DNA of 60,906 nt from positions 1 through 60,906 of the forward strand of contig CACNVR010000006.1 in the NCBI GenBank assembly GCA_902623975.1, in the 5' to 3' direction. Each line of letters opens with the position of its first letter. The first letter of the stretch is position 1. This DNA is from an uncultured Pelagibacteraceae bacterium. Lineage in GTDB: Bacteria > Pseudomonadota > Alphaproteobacteria > Pelagibacterales > Pelagibacteraceae. A program made the translations under genes and the position numbers. Under the pieces are notes generated by a model, which saw only the letters and a list, made by a program, of their open reading frames with translations, ran no database searches and had not been told where the DNA came from. Shown piece by piece: positions 51,228-60,906 of this stretch.

Positions 51228-52337
51228 CTAGATGAAAGGCAAATCGCAAACTTTTAGGGTTAAAGAATTTCCCTGAATTTCTAACAATCCCGTCATAGAC
51301 GCTTTACAATAAGGCTCATTTATCATGGCTATACCTATAACTTTTTTAAAATGTGGTGAATAACAAGCTGATCTTAAATCACCAATAAAATTTCCCTTTT
51401 CGTCTTTAATATCCAGTGATTTTGTTAAATTAATTTTGTCAGTATCAATCTGAACTCCCATTAATTTTCTTTTTATGCCTTCTTTTTTAATTTTCTTTAA
51501 TTTTTCCTTTCCTAAAAAGAATACTTCAGAGTCTAAATTTACATATTTTTCAAAACCGCATTCAAAAGGATTGTCATTGTTATCAAAATCATTTCCATAA
51601 GATAAAAGACCACTCTCAATTCTTTCAATAAGATTTGGACATCCTGGTTTTAAATTAAATTCTTCTCCAATTTCAAAAAAATAATCATAAAGATCTAAAC
51701 CAGATTGAGTATTTTCAACATATATTTCAAATCCTCCTTGTTTAGACCAACCAGATCTTGCAATTAAATGTTTCACGCTCCTAAATTCGTAAAAATCAAA
51801 ACCAAAAAATTTTAATTCTTTAATTTTTTTTCCAAAAACTTTTTCCATTAGGCCAAATGATTTTGGCCCTTGTATTGCAATTATATCAACATTAGGTTCA
51901 AAAATTTTAACTTTGAAATTATTTCCAGATGCAAGACCTTTTGCAAAAAATATTACATCTGAGTCAGCAATTGAAATCCACCATCTATCTTCTGCTAATT
52001 TCAAAATTACTGGATCGTTTACCAAGTTCCCATTATCATCAATAATTGGACAATAATAACATCTCCCTACTTTTGACTTTGATAAGTCTCTACAAGTCAT
52101 AAGCTGAACAAGTTTTGCTGCATCTTTTCCAAAAATTTCTACTTGTCTCTCAGCTGCCACATCCCAAACTTGAACTTCTTTTTTGAGGTGGTGACATGAA
52201 TCTTCTATAGATCCAAACGCAGCAGGTAGTAACATGTGATTATAAACTGTATATGCTGTAACACCTTGTTTTTCTATTCTTGAAGTATAAGGCGTACTTC
52301 TTATTCTTCTTGATTTTGCGATTGAATAATTTTTCAT
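51228..52337 (-). CDS. dmdA: DMSP demethylase DmdA
   Basis: The enzyme transfers a methyl group from dimethylsulfoniopropionate to tetrahydrofolate, giving 5-methyl-THF and methylmercaptopropionate. The 369-residue protein has a GcvT-like fold: [18 protein letters not shown] at the N-terminus, [20 protein letters not shown] near 35-54, [17 protein letters not shown], and the C-terminal [20 protein letters not shown]. Length and these N-terminal features fit pelagic DmdA rather than glycine-cleavage T protein, and no gcvH or gcvP is nearby. Adjacent dmdB and dmdC strongly support the call. The ATG overlaps the alpha/beta hydrolase stop by four bases. Confidence 0.93.
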   Translation of the reverse strand: MKNYSIAKSRRIRSTPYTSRIEKQGVTAYTVYNHMLLPAAFGSIEDSCHHLKKEVQVWDVAAERQVEIFGKDAAKLVQLMTCRDLSKSKVGRCYYCPIIDDNGNLVNDPVILKLAEDRWWISIADSDVIFFAKGLASGNNFKVKIFEPNVDIIAIQGPKSFGLMEKVFGKKIKELKFFGFDFYEFRSVKHLIARSGWSKQGGFEIYVENTQSGLDLYDYFFEIGEEFNLKPGCPNLIERIESGLLSYGNDFDNNDNPFECGFEKYVNLDSEVFFLGKEKLKKIKKEGIKRKLMGVQIDTDKINLTKSLDIKDEKGNFIGDLRSACYSPHFKKVIGIAMINEPYCKASMTGLLEIQGNSLTLKVCDLPFI

Positions 52338-53110
52338 GAATTTAAAAATTTAAGGATCTTTTCACGCATTTCAAAAGCTTTTTCAATCATAATCATATGT
52401 CCACATCCATTAATTACATGTGTCTCAGAATTTTCTAATAAGGTAGAAAATTTTTTTCCTACTTTTAAGTTAATCATTTTATCTAATTCTCCTAAAATTA
52501 ATAATGTAGGCCTATTTATTGTTTTTGCAGCCTCAGAACCATTAGAATAATTATTACAAGCATTTAAATCTACTGCTAATATTTCGCTAATATCTCTTGG
52601 TGACTGAATTATTTTTTCCACCGGATTTCCACCTATAAATTTTTTTGAACCTTCATAACCCCATTTCATCATTAACTTAACAGCATCTGAATCTCCATTT
52701 TGTGCTAGATCTATTAAATCAGGATGAACGGGCATTTTGTTTGACCCTCCAACAAAAACTATTTTCTTAAATCTATCTTTATATTTGAAAGCATATTCAA
52801 GTATCTCTAAACAACCTTGGGAATGACCAATCAAAATTAGGTTTTTTAAATTTAATTTTTTGAATACTTCTTCTAACCAATCAGCAATTTTTTCAATACT
52901 ATCTAAACAAGGTCCATCTGAATTTCCATGTCCAGGTAAATCTACTGATAATACATTAAAATTCTTATTTGAAAAAAATTGTTCAGTGAGAGACCAAACT
53001 ATATGTGAAAGTCCACTGCCGTGTAAAAATACAATTGTCTCTTTTGATGAGTCTATTCCTCGACCTGCATCAGATGCATGGATGTTTTTATTTTCTATTT
53101 GGAATATCAA
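52334..53110 (-). CDS. Alpha/beta hydrolase inside the DMSP cluster
   Basis: The 258-residue protein has the oxyanion-hole [10 protein letters not shown] near residue 30, the nucleophile elbow [10 protein letters not shown] near 97 (Ser in GHSQG), a catalytic acid in LGELDKMI, and the catalytic His in [10 protein letters not shown]. All three triad members are therefore present. No lid or signal peptide is visible. It lies between dmdB and dmdA, eight bases after one and overlapping the other, so it is surely coexpressed. The substrate is unknown. A thioesterase or ester hydrolase acting on MMPA/methylthioacryloyl-CoA-derived compounds is only a guess from position. Confidence 0.85.
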   Translation of the reverse strand: MIFQIENKNIHASDAGRGIDSSKETIVFLHGSGLSHIVWSLTEQFFSNKNFNVLSVDLPGHGNSDGPCLDSIEKIADWLEEVFKKLNLKNLILIGHSQGCLEILEYAFKYKDRFKKIVFVGGSNKMPVHPDLIDLAQNGDSDAVKLMMKWGYEGSKKFIGGNPVEKIIQSPRDISEILAVDLNACNNYSNGSEAAKTINRPTLLILGELDKMINLKVGKKFSTLLENSETHVINGCGHMIMIEKAFEMREKILKFLNS

Positions 53111-53118
53111 TTATTTAC

Positions 53119-54735
53119 CTAAAATTTTTTTCTAAGCTCAAACTTTTGAATTTTACCAGTCGAAGTTTTTGGTAAATCACAAAAAACTACCTGTTTCGGC
53201 ACCTTAAATCCAGCGAGTGTCTCTTTGCAAAAATTGATAAGCTCTTTTTCTGTTATAGGTTTGTCTTTAACCATTTCGATAAAAGCACAAGGCACTTCAC
53301 CCCATTTTTCATCTGGCTTAGCCACCACTGCTGCTATAGATACTGAAGGGTGTTTTGCTAAAGTATTCTCTATTTCAATCGAAGATATATTTTCACCTCC
53401 TGAAATTATGATATCTTTAGACCTGTCTTGAATCTTAACATATCCATCGGGATGCATTACAGCTAAATCTCCTGAATGAAACCAACCTCCATTCATAGCT
53501 TTGGATGTTGCATCTTTATCTTTAAAATATCCTTTCATTACAATATTGCCTTTAATCATAATTTCACCAATTGTTTTTCCATCTTTAGGCACTTCGGCCA
53601 TAGTTTCTGGATTCATAACTGCTATACCTTCAGTGTTTGGATATCTTACCCCTTGTCGTGCTTTAATCTCATTTTGCTTCTCCTCATCAAATTCATTCCA
53701 AGCATCATTCCAAGCACATTGAGTAACGTGTCCATAGGTTTCTGTTAATCCATAAACATGCATCACTTCGAAGCCTAACTCATTCATTTTTTTAAATATA
53801 ATACTTGGAGGTGGAGCCCCAGCAGTGAGCACATAAACTTTGTGTTTTAATTTTTTTCTATCAGTTTCAGGTGCACCAGTAATCATATTCAGCACTATGG
53901 GTGCTCCACCAAAATGAGTTACATCGTACTTATCAATTAATTCAAATATTTTTTTAATATCGATATTTCTTAAACATATAGTCCTTCCATTTAACATGGG
54001 TATAGTCCAGGGATAGCCCCAACCATTGCAATGAAACATTGGAACAATTGTTAAAAAATTTAATCTATTTGGCATATTCCAGGCTACTGCACTTCCAGTA
54101 GACATTAAGTATGATCCTCTATGATGATAAACAACACCTTTTGGATTTCCTGTAGTCCCAGATGTATAACTTAATGATATAGCTTGCCATTCATCCTCTG
54201 GCATTTTCCAATCATAATCTTCATCACCAGTATTTAAAAAACTTTCATATTCTAATTCACCAATTTTTTCACACTTAGATTGATCTGCAAATTTATCGTT
54301 AATATCAATTATTATAATTTTTTTTTTTAAAGAACTTAAAGCCTTTTTCACTTCCACATGAAGTTGTCTATCAACAACTAATACTTTTGCTTCACTGTGA
54401 TCTAAAATATAAGCTATTGTTTTAGCATCTAATCTTATATTGATAGTATTCAATACTGCTCCTGTCATTGGCACAGAATAATGGCCTTCAAAAATTTCTG
54501 GGGTATTAAAAGCTAAAAAAGAGACTGTATCACCTTTTCCAACACCAATTTTATTAAGTGCACTAGCAAATTTAACTGTCCTTTTATAAACTTGATTCCA
54601 AGTATATTTACGGTCCTCATAAATAACTGCTTCATAATTTGGGTAAATATCCCTAGCTCTTTTTAGGAAAGTTAAAGGAGTTAATGGGACATAATTTGCA
54701 TTATTTTTATCCAAATTAGTATCGTAATGACTCAT
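53119..54735 (-). CDS. dmdB: MMPA-CoA ligase DmdB (acyl-CoA synthetase)
   Basis: The 538-residue ANL-family ligase activates 3-methylmercaptopropionate with ATP and CoA. The phosphate loop is SYTSGTTGNPKGVVYHHRG near 190-208, the A5 motif is VYGLTETYGHVTQ near 340, GGWFHSGDLAVMHPDGYVK is near 420, and the catalytic lysine is in PKTSTGKIQKFELR at the C-terminus. The family also includes medium-chain acyl-CoA ligases. DmdB is assigned from dmdC upstream (one base apart) and dmdA downstream. Confidence 0.88.
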   Translation of the reverse strand: MSHYDTNLDKNNANYVPLTPLTFLKRARDIYPNYEAVIYEDRKYTWNQVYKRTVKFASALNKIGVGKGDTVSFLAFNTPEIFEGHYSVPMTGAVLNTINIRLDAKTIAYILDHSEAKVLVVDRQLHVEVKKALSSLKKKIIIIDINDKFADQSKCEKIGELEYESFLNTGDEDYDWKMPEDEWQAISLSYTSGTTGNPKGVVYHHRGSYLMSTGSAVAWNMPNRLNFLTIVPMFHCNGWGYPWTIPMLNGRTICLRNIDIKKIFELIDKYDVTHFGGAPIVLNMITGAPETDRKKLKHKVYVLTAGAPPPSIIFKKMNELGFEVMHVYGLTETYGHVTQCAWNDAWNEFDEEKQNEIKARQGVRYPNTEGIAVMNPETMAEVPKDGKTIGEIMIKGNIVMKGYFKDKDATSKAMNGGWFHSGDLAVMHPDGYVKIQDRSKDIIISGGENISSIEIENTLAKHPSVSIAAVVAKPDEKWGEVPCAFIEMVKDKPITEKELINFCKETLAGFKVPKQVVFCDLPKTSTGKIQKFELRKKF

Positions 54736-54736
54736 T

Positions 54737-56500
54737 TTAATTAAATTTGAAATTCATCAAGTTTGAACTACCAGAAGTACCTGATTTGTAATGTTGTTCA
54801 ACCCTTGGTAATACTTTATCAAAGTAAAATCTTGCAGTATCTATTTTATCATCATAAAAACTCTTATTTTCATTATAATCTTCGAAACTTACCTCTAAAA
54901 CCTTAATCCATGCATACGCAATAGACACGTAACCTAAAGTTTTCAAATAATCATTTGCAGCTGCACTTACATCATCTTTTTCTGTTTTTGCTCTATCCAT
55001 CATCCAATCACTAAATTTTTTCAACATACTGAGATGATTATTAAATTCTGATATAAATGGTTTAATTTTTTCATTATTAGATTTACATTCAGATTTTACC
55101 TGGTCTAAAAATTTATTGATTATACTTCCATTTTTATTTGATAATTTTCTAAAAACCAGATCAGCAGCTTGAACTGAATTGGTTCCCTCATATATGGGTG
55201 TAATTCTATTGTCTCTATATAACTGTTCAATTCCTTGATCTTTTGTATACCCATAGCCCCCATGAATTTGCATTGCATCACTAGTTATTTCCATAGCTAG
55301 ATCAGTAAATAGTGATTTAACAACAGGAGTCATCAGAGAAACATAATCAGATGCTTCTTGACGAACTTTTTCGTCTGGATGATACAAACTAACTTCGGTC
55401 TGCTGAGATAGCCAGAAACATAAAGCTCTTTCACCCTCAATAATTGATTTCATATTTAATAGCGTTCTTCTAATATCTGCATGTTCAATAATAAAATCCG
55501 CTCCATTTTTTGATTTTGACTTATTTGTTTTTCCTTGTTTTCTCTCTTTTGCATAAGACAGAGAGTTTTGATAAGCAATTTCTGAGATACCCAAACCTTG
55601 AATACCAACAACTATTCTTTCAAGATTCATCATCGTAAACATAGCGCTCAGACCTTTTTCTTTAGCACCAATCATGTATCCAACTGCGTCATCAAAATTT
55701 AAAACGCAAGTAGCTGAACCTTTTATACCCATCTTGGTTTCAATCGATCCTGTTGATATCCCATTTCTAGGTCCTATAGTCCCATCATCTTTAACAATAA
55801 ATTTTGGCACTAAAAATAAACTTATTCCTTTGGTTCCTGCAGGAGAGTCATCAGCTCTTGCTAAAACTAAATGAATAATATTTTCAGTCAGATCATGATC
55901 ACCAGAGGTAATGAAGATTTTTTGTCCAGTTAATTTAAAAGTTCCATCAGGTTGTTTTTTTGCTTTAGTTTTAAGTAAACCTAGGTCAGTTCCACACACT
56001 GGCTCTGTTAAGCACATAGTACCGCTCCATTTGCCTTCAACTATTTTTGGTAAATATTTATTCTTAATATCATCTGTAGCATGATGATTTATACAATTAT
56101 AAGCACCAATGCTCAGTTCACTATAAAGTTTAAATGAAAGACTAGCTGAAGATAACATTTCATCAAAAAAAGCACTTACAGTTTTTGGCATACCTTGTCC
56201 TCCATATTTTGGATCACAAGACAATGATGTCCATCCATCCTCAATATATTTTGTATATGCTTCTTTATAACCAGGAGGAGTTCGTACAACCCCATTTTCT
56301 AAAACTGCTGGATTTTCGTCTCCAGCTTTTGCAAGTGGTAATATAAGATTTTGATTTATCTTTGCCGCCTCTTGTAAGATATCTTTTACAAGGTCAGGGC
56401 TTACATCTTTATATTTTTCTAATTCATTATAATTCTTGTTGTTTCTCAATTTTTCAAAAAGAAACATCATATCTTCTACTGGTGCAGTGTAGCTTGGCAT
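54737..56500 (-). CDS. dmdC: MMPA-CoA dehydrogenase DmdC (acyl-CoA dehydrogenase)
   Basis: The 587-residue flavoenzyme oxidises MMPA-CoA to methylthioacryloyl-CoA. It is of the long acyl-CoA dehydrogenase type that DmdC belongs to: an N-terminal extension (YTAPVEDMMFLFEKL), FAD/substrate stretch CLTEPVCGTDLGLLKTKA near 160, GIKGSATCVLNFDDAVGYMI, and MQIHGGYGYTKDQGIEQLYR. The catalytic glutamate is in PIYEGTNSVQAADLV near 435. It is the first dmd gene, 26 bases after leuB. No DmdD hydratase is encoded in the window, so the last step needs AcuH or another hydratase elsewhere. Confidence 0.89.
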   Translation of the reverse strand: MPSYTAPVEDMMFLFEKLRNNKNYNELEKYKDVSPDLVKDILQEAAKINQNLILPLAKAGDENPAVLENGVVRTPPGYKEAYTKYIEDGWTSLSCDPKYGGQGMPKTVSAFFDEMLSSASLSFKLYSELSIGAYNCINHHATDDIKNKYLPKIVEGKWSGTMCLTEPVCGTDLGLLKTKAKKQPDGTFKLTGQKIFITSGDHDLTENIIHLVLARADDSPAGTKGISLFLVPKFIVKDDGTIGPRNGISTGSIETKMGIKGSATCVLNFDDAVGYMIGAKEKGLSAMFTMMNLERIVVGIQGLGISEIAYQNSLSYAKERKQGKTNKSKSKNGADFIIEHADIRRTLLNMKSIIEGERALCFWLSQQTEVSLYHPDEKVRQEASDYVSLMTPVVKSLFTDLAMEITSDAMQIHGGYGYTKDQGIEQLYRDNRITPIYEGTNSVQAADLVFRKLSNKNGSIINKFLDQVKSECKSNNEKIKPFISEFNNHLSMLKKFSDWMMDRAKTEKDDVSAAANDYLKTLGYVSIAYAWIKVLEVSFEDYNENKSFYDDKIDTARFYFDKVLPRVEQHYKSGTSGSSNLMNFKFN

Positions 56501-56526
56501 AAAATTAGTTTAAAATAATTAATTGA

Positions 56527-57633
56527 TTATTGCAATTTTGAAATTATCGCATCACCCATTTGGGATGTGGAAACTTCCTTCGTTCCATTGGATAAAATAT
56601 CTTTTGTCCTCAATCCATCATTTAGCACGTCTTGCACTGCTTTTTCTAGTGCTTCGGCCTCTTTATCTAAATCTAAAGAATACCTTAAAGCCATAGCAAA
56701 ACTCAATATTGTTGCAATAGGATTTGCTATACCTTTCCCGGCGATATCTGGCGCAGATCCATGGATAGGTTCATACATGGCTCTCATTTCGCCATCTTTA
56801 TTTTTAGCTCCCAATGATGCAGAAGGTAAAAGACCTAATGAGCCTGTCAACATAGATGCTTGATCTGATAACATATCTCCAAATAAATTATCTGTTACAA
56901 TCACATCGAATTGTTTTGGATTTCTAAGTAATTGCATTGCACAGTTATCGGCAAGCATATGACTTAATTCTACATCTTTATATTCTTTATCATGTAGAGC
57001 TTGTACTTCTTCTTTCCAAAGTTGACCCGCTTCCATCACATTTGATTTTTCACATGAAGTAACTTTATTAGATCTTTTTTTTGCTAAATCAAAAGCAATT
57101 CTTGCTACTCTAATTATTTCGCTAGTTGTATAGGTGTGAGTATTAATTCCTTTTCTTTCACCATTTTCTATAGGTTTGATCCCCCTTGGTTCTCCAAAAT
57201 ATATTCCTCCTGTTAATTCTCTTACGATCATAATATCTAAACCAGAAACGATTTCTGGTTTTAAAGTTGATGCATCAACTAACTGTTTAAAACATATTGC
57301 TGGCCTTAAATTTGCAAAAAGCTTTAATTCTTTTCTTAACTTTAAAAGTGCTCTCTCAGGTTTTTTTGAAAACTCAACATTATCCCATTTAGGTCCACCC
57401 ACAGCGCCCAACATAACTACTGCACTCTCTAATGCTTTATAGAAAACTTCATCAGTAATTGGAGTACCATGTTTATCGTAAGAACACCCACCTGCTAAAT
57501 CCTCATCTATTTCAAAATCTAAAGATTTTTTATCATTAAACCAATTAATTATCTTTTTAACTTCATTAATAACTTCAGGTCCTATTCCATCTCCAGGAAG
57601 TAATAATATTTTTCTTTTTTTAACTTTAATCAT
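56527..57633 (-). CDS. leuB: 3-isopropylmalate dehydrogenase
   Basis: The 368-residue enzyme catalyses the third step of leucine synthesis. It has [17 protein letters not shown] near residue 9, [20 protein letters not shown] near 76, [14 protein letters not shown] near 136, the [20 protein letters not shown] segment near 250, and [18 protein letters not shown] near 288. It overlaps leuD by eight bases. Downstream comes dmdC, not asd as in relatives. Confidence 0.98.
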   Translation of the reverse strand: MIKVKKRKILLLPGDGIGPEVINEVKKIINWFNDKKSLDFEIDEDLAGGCSYDKHGTPITDEVFYKALESAVVMLGAVGGPKWDNVEFSKKPERALLKLRKELKLFANLRPAICFKQLVDASTLKPEIVSGLDIMIVRELTGGIYFGEPRGIKPIENGERKGINTHTYTTSEIIRVARIAFDLAKKRSNKVTSCEKSNVMEAGQLWKEEVQALHDKEYKDVELSHMLADNCAMQLLRNPKQFDVIVTDNLFGDMLSDQASMLTGSLGLLPSASLGAKNKDGEMRAMYEPIHGSAPDIAGKGIANPIATILSFAMALRYSLDLDKEAEALEKAVQDVLNDGLRTKDILSNGTKEVSTSQMGDAIISKLQ

Positions 57634-58231
57634 TAATAATCCAAGGTTTTTGATTTTTTAAATTTTTTTCAAAGTTCTCAATTTTATCAGATTTTTTTAA
57701 AGATAAGGCTATATCATCTAAACCTTCTAGAAGGCACTTTTTCTTAAATTTATCAACCTCAAATGTGACTTCATTATTTCCATAAATTATTTTTTCTTCA
57801 TTTAAATCTACAGAAATTTCTTCTTTTCTATTTGCATATTCTGATAACTCCTTAATTTTATCTTCAGCAAGAATGATCGGTAAAATACCATTTTTAAAAC
57901 AATTGTTAAAAAATATATCGGCAAAACTTGAGCTGATTACACATGTAATACCAAAATCCAATAATGCCCATGGAGCATGTTCTCTAGATGACCCACAACC
58001 AAAATTTTTTCCTGCTATTAATATTTTTGAGTTACTAAAAGGATTTTGATTTAAAATAAAATCACTCATAACTTTTCCTTTTTCATCATATCTCATTTCA
58101 TAAAATAAATTTTTACCAAGACCTGTTCTTTTAATTGTTTTTAGAAATTGCTTTGGAATAATCATATCTGTATCAATATTTACTATTGGTAAATATGCAG
58201 GAATACTTTTTAATGTTGTAAATTTTTGCAT
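57626..58231 (-). CDS. leuD: 3-isopropylmalate dehydratase small subunit
   Basis: The 201-residue swivel-domain subunit has [17 protein letters not shown] near residue 18 and [20 protein letters not shown] near 72-91, the substrate-recognition loop of LeuD. It pairs with LeuC, whose stop overlaps its start by one base. Confidence 0.97.
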   Translation of the reverse strand: MQKFTTLKSIPAYLPIVNIDTDMIIPKQFLKTIKRTGLGKNLFYEMRYDEKGKVMSDFILNQNPFSNSKILIAGKNFGCGSSREHAPWALLDFGITCVISSSFADIFFNNCFKNGILPIILAEDKIKELSEYANRKEEISVDLNEEKIIYGNNEVTFEVDKFKKKCLLEGLDDIALSLKKSDKIENFEKNLKNQKPWIIND

Positions 58232-59634
58232 TAGTTTTGATATTTTCTTACATCATCTAAGTTTCCTGAAATCGCAGCTGCGGCTGCCATTCCTGGACTT
58301 ACAAGATGAGTTCTTCCACCTCTGCCTTGTCTTCCTTCGAAGTTTCTATTTGAGGTTGAGGCACATCTTTCTCCTGGTTTTAATTTATCTGCATTCATTG
58401 CTAGACACATTGAACAACCTGGTTCTCTCCATTCAAATCCAGAATTAACAAATATTCTATCTAAACCTTCCTGTTCAGCCTGCTCTTTAACTAATCCAGA
58501 TCCTGGCACCACCATTGCATTTACATGTGACGCAATTTTTTTATCTTTTAAAATTTTTGCTGCTTCTCTTAAATCCTCTATTCTTCCATTAGTACAGCTA
58601 CCAATAAAAACTTTATCTATTTTTATGTCTTTAGCTGCCATATCTGGCTTAAGACCCATATATTTTAAAGCTCTTTCTATTGAATTCTTTTTATCTTCAT
58701 CTTTCTCAGAATTTGGATTTGGAACTTTGCTATCAATTGTAATAACATCTTGAGGCGAAGTTCCCCAAGTTATCATTGGCAAAATTTCTTTAGCTTCTAA
58801 ACTGATTTCTTTATCAAATTTTGCATTACCGTCTGATTTTAAATTTTTCCAATATTCAAGAGCTTTGTCCCATTTTTCACCTTTTGGTGACATTGGTTTT
58901 CCATCTAAATATTTAAAAATTTTTTCATCTGGTGCAATTAATCCTGCTCGAGCTCCACCTTCAATAGTCATGTTACATATAGTCATTCTTTGCTCAACAC
59001 TTAGTGATCTAATTAAATCACCAGCATATTCAACGACACATCCAGTACCACCAGCAGTTCCTATTTTTCCAATTATTTGTAAAATTACATCTTTTGAAGT
59101 AACACCTAATGGAAGTTTTCCATTAACATTTATTCTAAAATTTTTTGCTTTTTTTTGAACTAATGTTTGTGTTGCCAAAACATGCTCTACCTCAGATGTT
59201 CCAATTCCAAAAGCTAAGGCTCCAAATGCACCGTGAGTAGCTGTATGACTATCTCCACAAACAATTACAGTACCTGGTTGTGTAAATCCTTGTTCAGGAC
59301 CAATAATATGAACAATCCCTTGTCTCTTGTCATCCATACCAAAAAGTTGAATTCCAAATTCCTTACAATTACTTTCTAAAGTATCAACTTGAATTTTAGA
59401 CTCCTGATCAGCAATTCCATTTGTTCTTTCTGTTGTTGGGACATTATGATCTGCTACTGCCAAAGTTAGTTTTGGATGTCTTACTTTTCGATTAGAATTT
59501 CTCAAACCTTCAAATGCTTGAGGGCTAGTAACTTCATGAACAAGATGTCTATCTACAAAAAGTAAAGCTGTCCCATCTGATTGCTGGTCAACTAAGTGGT
59601 CATTCCAAATTTTGTCGTATAATGTATTAGGCAT
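58231..59634 (-). CDS. leuC: 3-isopropylmalate dehydratase large subunit
   Basis: The 467-residue aconitase-family protein holds the [4Fe-4S] cluster. Its cysteines are in [13 protein letters not shown] near 345 and [15 protein letters not shown] near 405. It begins with [12 protein letters not shown] and has [20 protein letters not shown] near 126-145. It follows rplS by 11 bases, the normal alphaproteobacterial trmD-rplS-leuC order. Confidence 0.98.
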   Translation of the reverse strand: MPNTLYDKIWNDHLVDQQSDGTALLFVDRHLVHEVTSPQAFEGLRNSNRKVRHPKLTLAVADHNVPTTERTNGIADQESKIQVDTLESNCKEFGIQLFGMDDKRQGIVHIIGPEQGFTQPGTVIVCGDSHTATHGAFGALAFGIGTSEVEHVLATQTLVQKKAKNFRINVNGKLPLGVTSKDVILQIIGKIGTAGGTGCVVEYAGDLIRSLSVEQRMTICNMTIEGGARAGLIAPDEKIFKYLDGKPMSPKGEKWDKALEYWKNLKSDGNAKFDKEISLEAKEILPMITWGTSPQDVITIDSKVPNPNSEKDEDKKNSIERALKYMGLKPDMAAKDIKIDKVFIGSCTNGRIEDLREAAKILKDKKIASHVNAMVVPGSGLVKEQAEQEGLDRIFVNSGFEWREPGCSMCLAMNADKLKPGERCASTSNRNFEGRQGRGGRTHLVSPGMAAAAAISGNLDDVRKYQN

Positions 59635-59645
59635 TGAAAAAAAAA

Positions 59646-60215
59646 TTATTTTTTTTCCGGTGAGCTTTCTGTTTTATTTCCAGCTTCTTCCTTCTTAATA
59701 TCTGCTTTAGGAGTTTCTTCTTTTTTAGTTTCTGCCGCTGGTGTAGCCTCTACTTTAGAAACTTCTTCTTTTTTATTATCTGGTTCTGGAGCAACTGGTG
59801 CTAAGTTTTCTTCGGTTACTGTCTCTGGTTTAACATCAATATCGATACCAATTTTTTTTCTTATTTTTTCTGCAATTCTAGCTGATTTACCAGTTCTATC
59901 TCTTAGGTAATATAATTTAGCTCTTCTAACTTTTCCTGAACGAATAACTTTTATTGAATCTATTACGGTTCCAAATAATGGAAATGTTCTCTCTACACCT
60001 TCTCCAAAAGAAATTTTTCTAACTGTAAATGAAGAATTTAAATCTCTATTTTTTTTTGCGATACATACACCTTCGAAATATTGAATTCTCTCTTTTTTTC
60101 CCTCAGTAATTCTTACACCAACTTTTACCACATCACCTGGAAAGAACTCTGGTAGTTTCTTTTCGGAAAGAATTTTTTTAACGTTGTGTTGGTTTATTTC
60201 CTCTATTGTTTTCAT
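59646..60215 (-). CDS. rplS: 50S ribosomal protein L19 with long charged tail
   Basis: Residues 1-115 are L19: [54 protein letters not shown] and [19 protein letters not shown] further 70 or so residues form a low-complexity Glu/Lys/Ala/Pro/Thr tail ending SSPEKK, far longer than the usual L19 end. The start is the ATG at 60215. The frame also opens at a TTG five codons earlier (60230), but homology begins at [11 protein letters not shown]. It sits 16 bases after trmD. Confidence 0.96.
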   Translation of the reverse strand: MKTIEEINQHNVKKILSEKKLPEFFPGDVVKVGVRITEGKKERIQYFEGVCIAKKNRDLNSSFTVRKISFGEGVERTFPLFGTVIDSIKVIRSGKVRRAKLYYLRDRTGKSARIAEKIRKKIGIDIDVKPETVTEENLAPVAPEPDNKKEEVSKVEATPAAETKKEETPKADIKKEEAGNKTESSPEKK

Positions 60216-60231
60216 TTTAATATTTAGCAAC

Positions 60232-60906
60232 TTAATCTTTCTTATATTTTTGCCATAAATCTGGTCTTCGGACGCGTGTTATAGCCTCAGATTGAGATAA
60301 ACGCCAGTCTTTAATTTTATTGTGATCTCCTGATAATAATACATCTGGAACTGATTTTTCCTCCCAAATCTGTGGTTTTGTGTATTGAGGATACTCTAAA
60401 AGACCATTTTCAAAAGTTTCATCAGAAGCTGATTTATCATTTCCCAAAACACCTGGCAAAAGTCTCAAAACACTATCAAGAACTACAAGAGCTGCTATTT
60501 CTCCACCTGATAACACATAATCCCCTATACTTATTTCTTCGATATTTCTTGTAGATAAAATCCTTTCATCAACTCCTTCAAAATGTCCACAGATCAAAGA
60601 AAATGATTTTTCTTTTGATAAATCTTGAGCAAGCATTTGATCAAATTTTTTTCCCTTCGGTGAGAGATAAAAAATCCTTTCTCCCTTCTTAACATTTTGA
60701 TCAATGGAGTTTGCCAACACATCAGGCTTAAGTAACATTCCTGAACCGCCACCATATGGAGTGTCATCTACTGTCTTATGTTTATCTTTTGCAGCATCTC
60801 TAATATTTATCACATTAAGGCTCCACAAATTTTTAGCTAATGCTTTACCGTATAGACCTTTGTTTAAAGGACCAGGAAAAACTTCTGGATAAAGTGTAAA
60901 TAATTG
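60232..60906 (-). CDS. trmD: tRNA (guanine37-N1)-methyltransferase (5' end outside window)
   Basis: The enzyme methylates G37 to prevent frameshifting. The frame is open to the window edge and the first visible residues, [16 protein letters not shown], are the normal TrmD N-terminus, so only a few codons are missing. It has [16 protein letters not shown], the trefoil-knot SAM site [12 protein letters not shown], and [24 protein letters not shown] at 60828 is only internal. It heads the minus-strand run, with rimM expected just outside. Confidence 0.97.
   Translation of the reverse strand, partial: QLFTLYPEVFPGPLNKGLYGKALAKNLWSLNVINIRDAAKDKHKTVDDTPYGGGSGMLLKPDVLANSIDQNVKKGERIFYLSPKGKKFDQMLAQDLSKEKSFSLICGHFEGVDERILSTRNIEEISIGDYVLSGGEIAALVVLDSVLRLLPGVLGNDKSASDETFENGLLEYPQYTKPQIWEEKSVPDVLLSGDHNKIKDWRLSQSEAITRVRRPDLWQKYKKD

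Noticed and set aside
51228-52337. Annotation as glycine cleavage T protein, with a glycine riboswitch upstream
   Set aside because: No gcvH or gcvP adjoins, dmdB and dmdC do, the protein has DmdA-type length and N-terminus, and no riboswitch can fit at the overlapping junction.

Overview
This window reads as a streamlined, AT-rich alphaproteobacterial chromosome of the SAR11 / Candidatus Pelagibacter type. The visible support is the very low GC, the near absence of intergenic DNA, alphaproteobacterial gene orders (chvI-chvG-ahcY-tsaE; metX-metW divergent from hisC-tyrA; priA-atpHAGDC; sdhCDAB-mdh-sucCDAB-lpd; trmD-rplS-leuCDB-asd), a class I lysyl-tRNA synthetase, and a DMSP demethylation gene set whose dmdA product has the length and start expected for pelagic bacteria. 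I can support 59 protein genes, two of them cut by the window ends. I see no tRNA, rRNA, insertion sequence, prophage or CRISPR array, and no gene-free stretch longer than about 200 bases.

Positions 1-7045 (minus strand) hold a cell-wall-sugar kinase fragment, tsaE, ahcY, the ChvG/ChvI two-component pair and polA. BioY (biotin uptake) is divergent from polA and converges on the response regulator gene regA. Positions 8349-11456 form a plus-strand polyamine operon: an ornithine/lysine decarboxylase-family enzyme, a deoxyhypusine-synthase-like protein and an agmatinase-family ureohydrolase. Positions 11459-14988 (minus) hold a queuosine-precursor transporter, rpmB, pyrD and lysS. Positions 15076-18737 (plus) hold a Trk/Ktr-type K+ transporter, AmpG and a leaderless NlpC/P60 peptidase. 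tyrA and hisC (minus) are divergent from metX-metW-gloB, and metX carries a SAM-II riboswitch. The plus-strand run then continues as rplU-rpmA-obgE-proB-proA-nadD-rsfS-ctpA-rppH.

From 29926 to the right end every gene is on the minus strand, about 31 kb. In transcription order these are trmD, rplS, leuCDB, the DMSP cassette dmdC-dmdB-(alpha/beta hydrolase)-dmdA, asd, sdhCDAB, mmsA, mdh, sucCD, sucAB-lpd, priA and atpHAGDC. The block joins leucine and aspartate-family synthesis, DMSP catabolism, the second half of the TCA cycle, complex II and F1-ATPase.

Several parts connect functionally. DMSP demethylation feeds methyl groups to tetrahydrofolate and releases methanethiol. MetX/MetW make the acylated homoserine that could accept it, under SAM-riboswitch control, and AhcY clears SAH. 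No wholly new system is obvious. The observations most worth checking are the apparent loss of both heme b ligands in SdhC/SdhD, the decarboxylase/DHS-like/ureohydrolase operon, the SAM-II element with its unusual spacing to the start codon, and the insertion of catabolic genes (dmd, mmsA) into otherwise conserved housekeeping operons.
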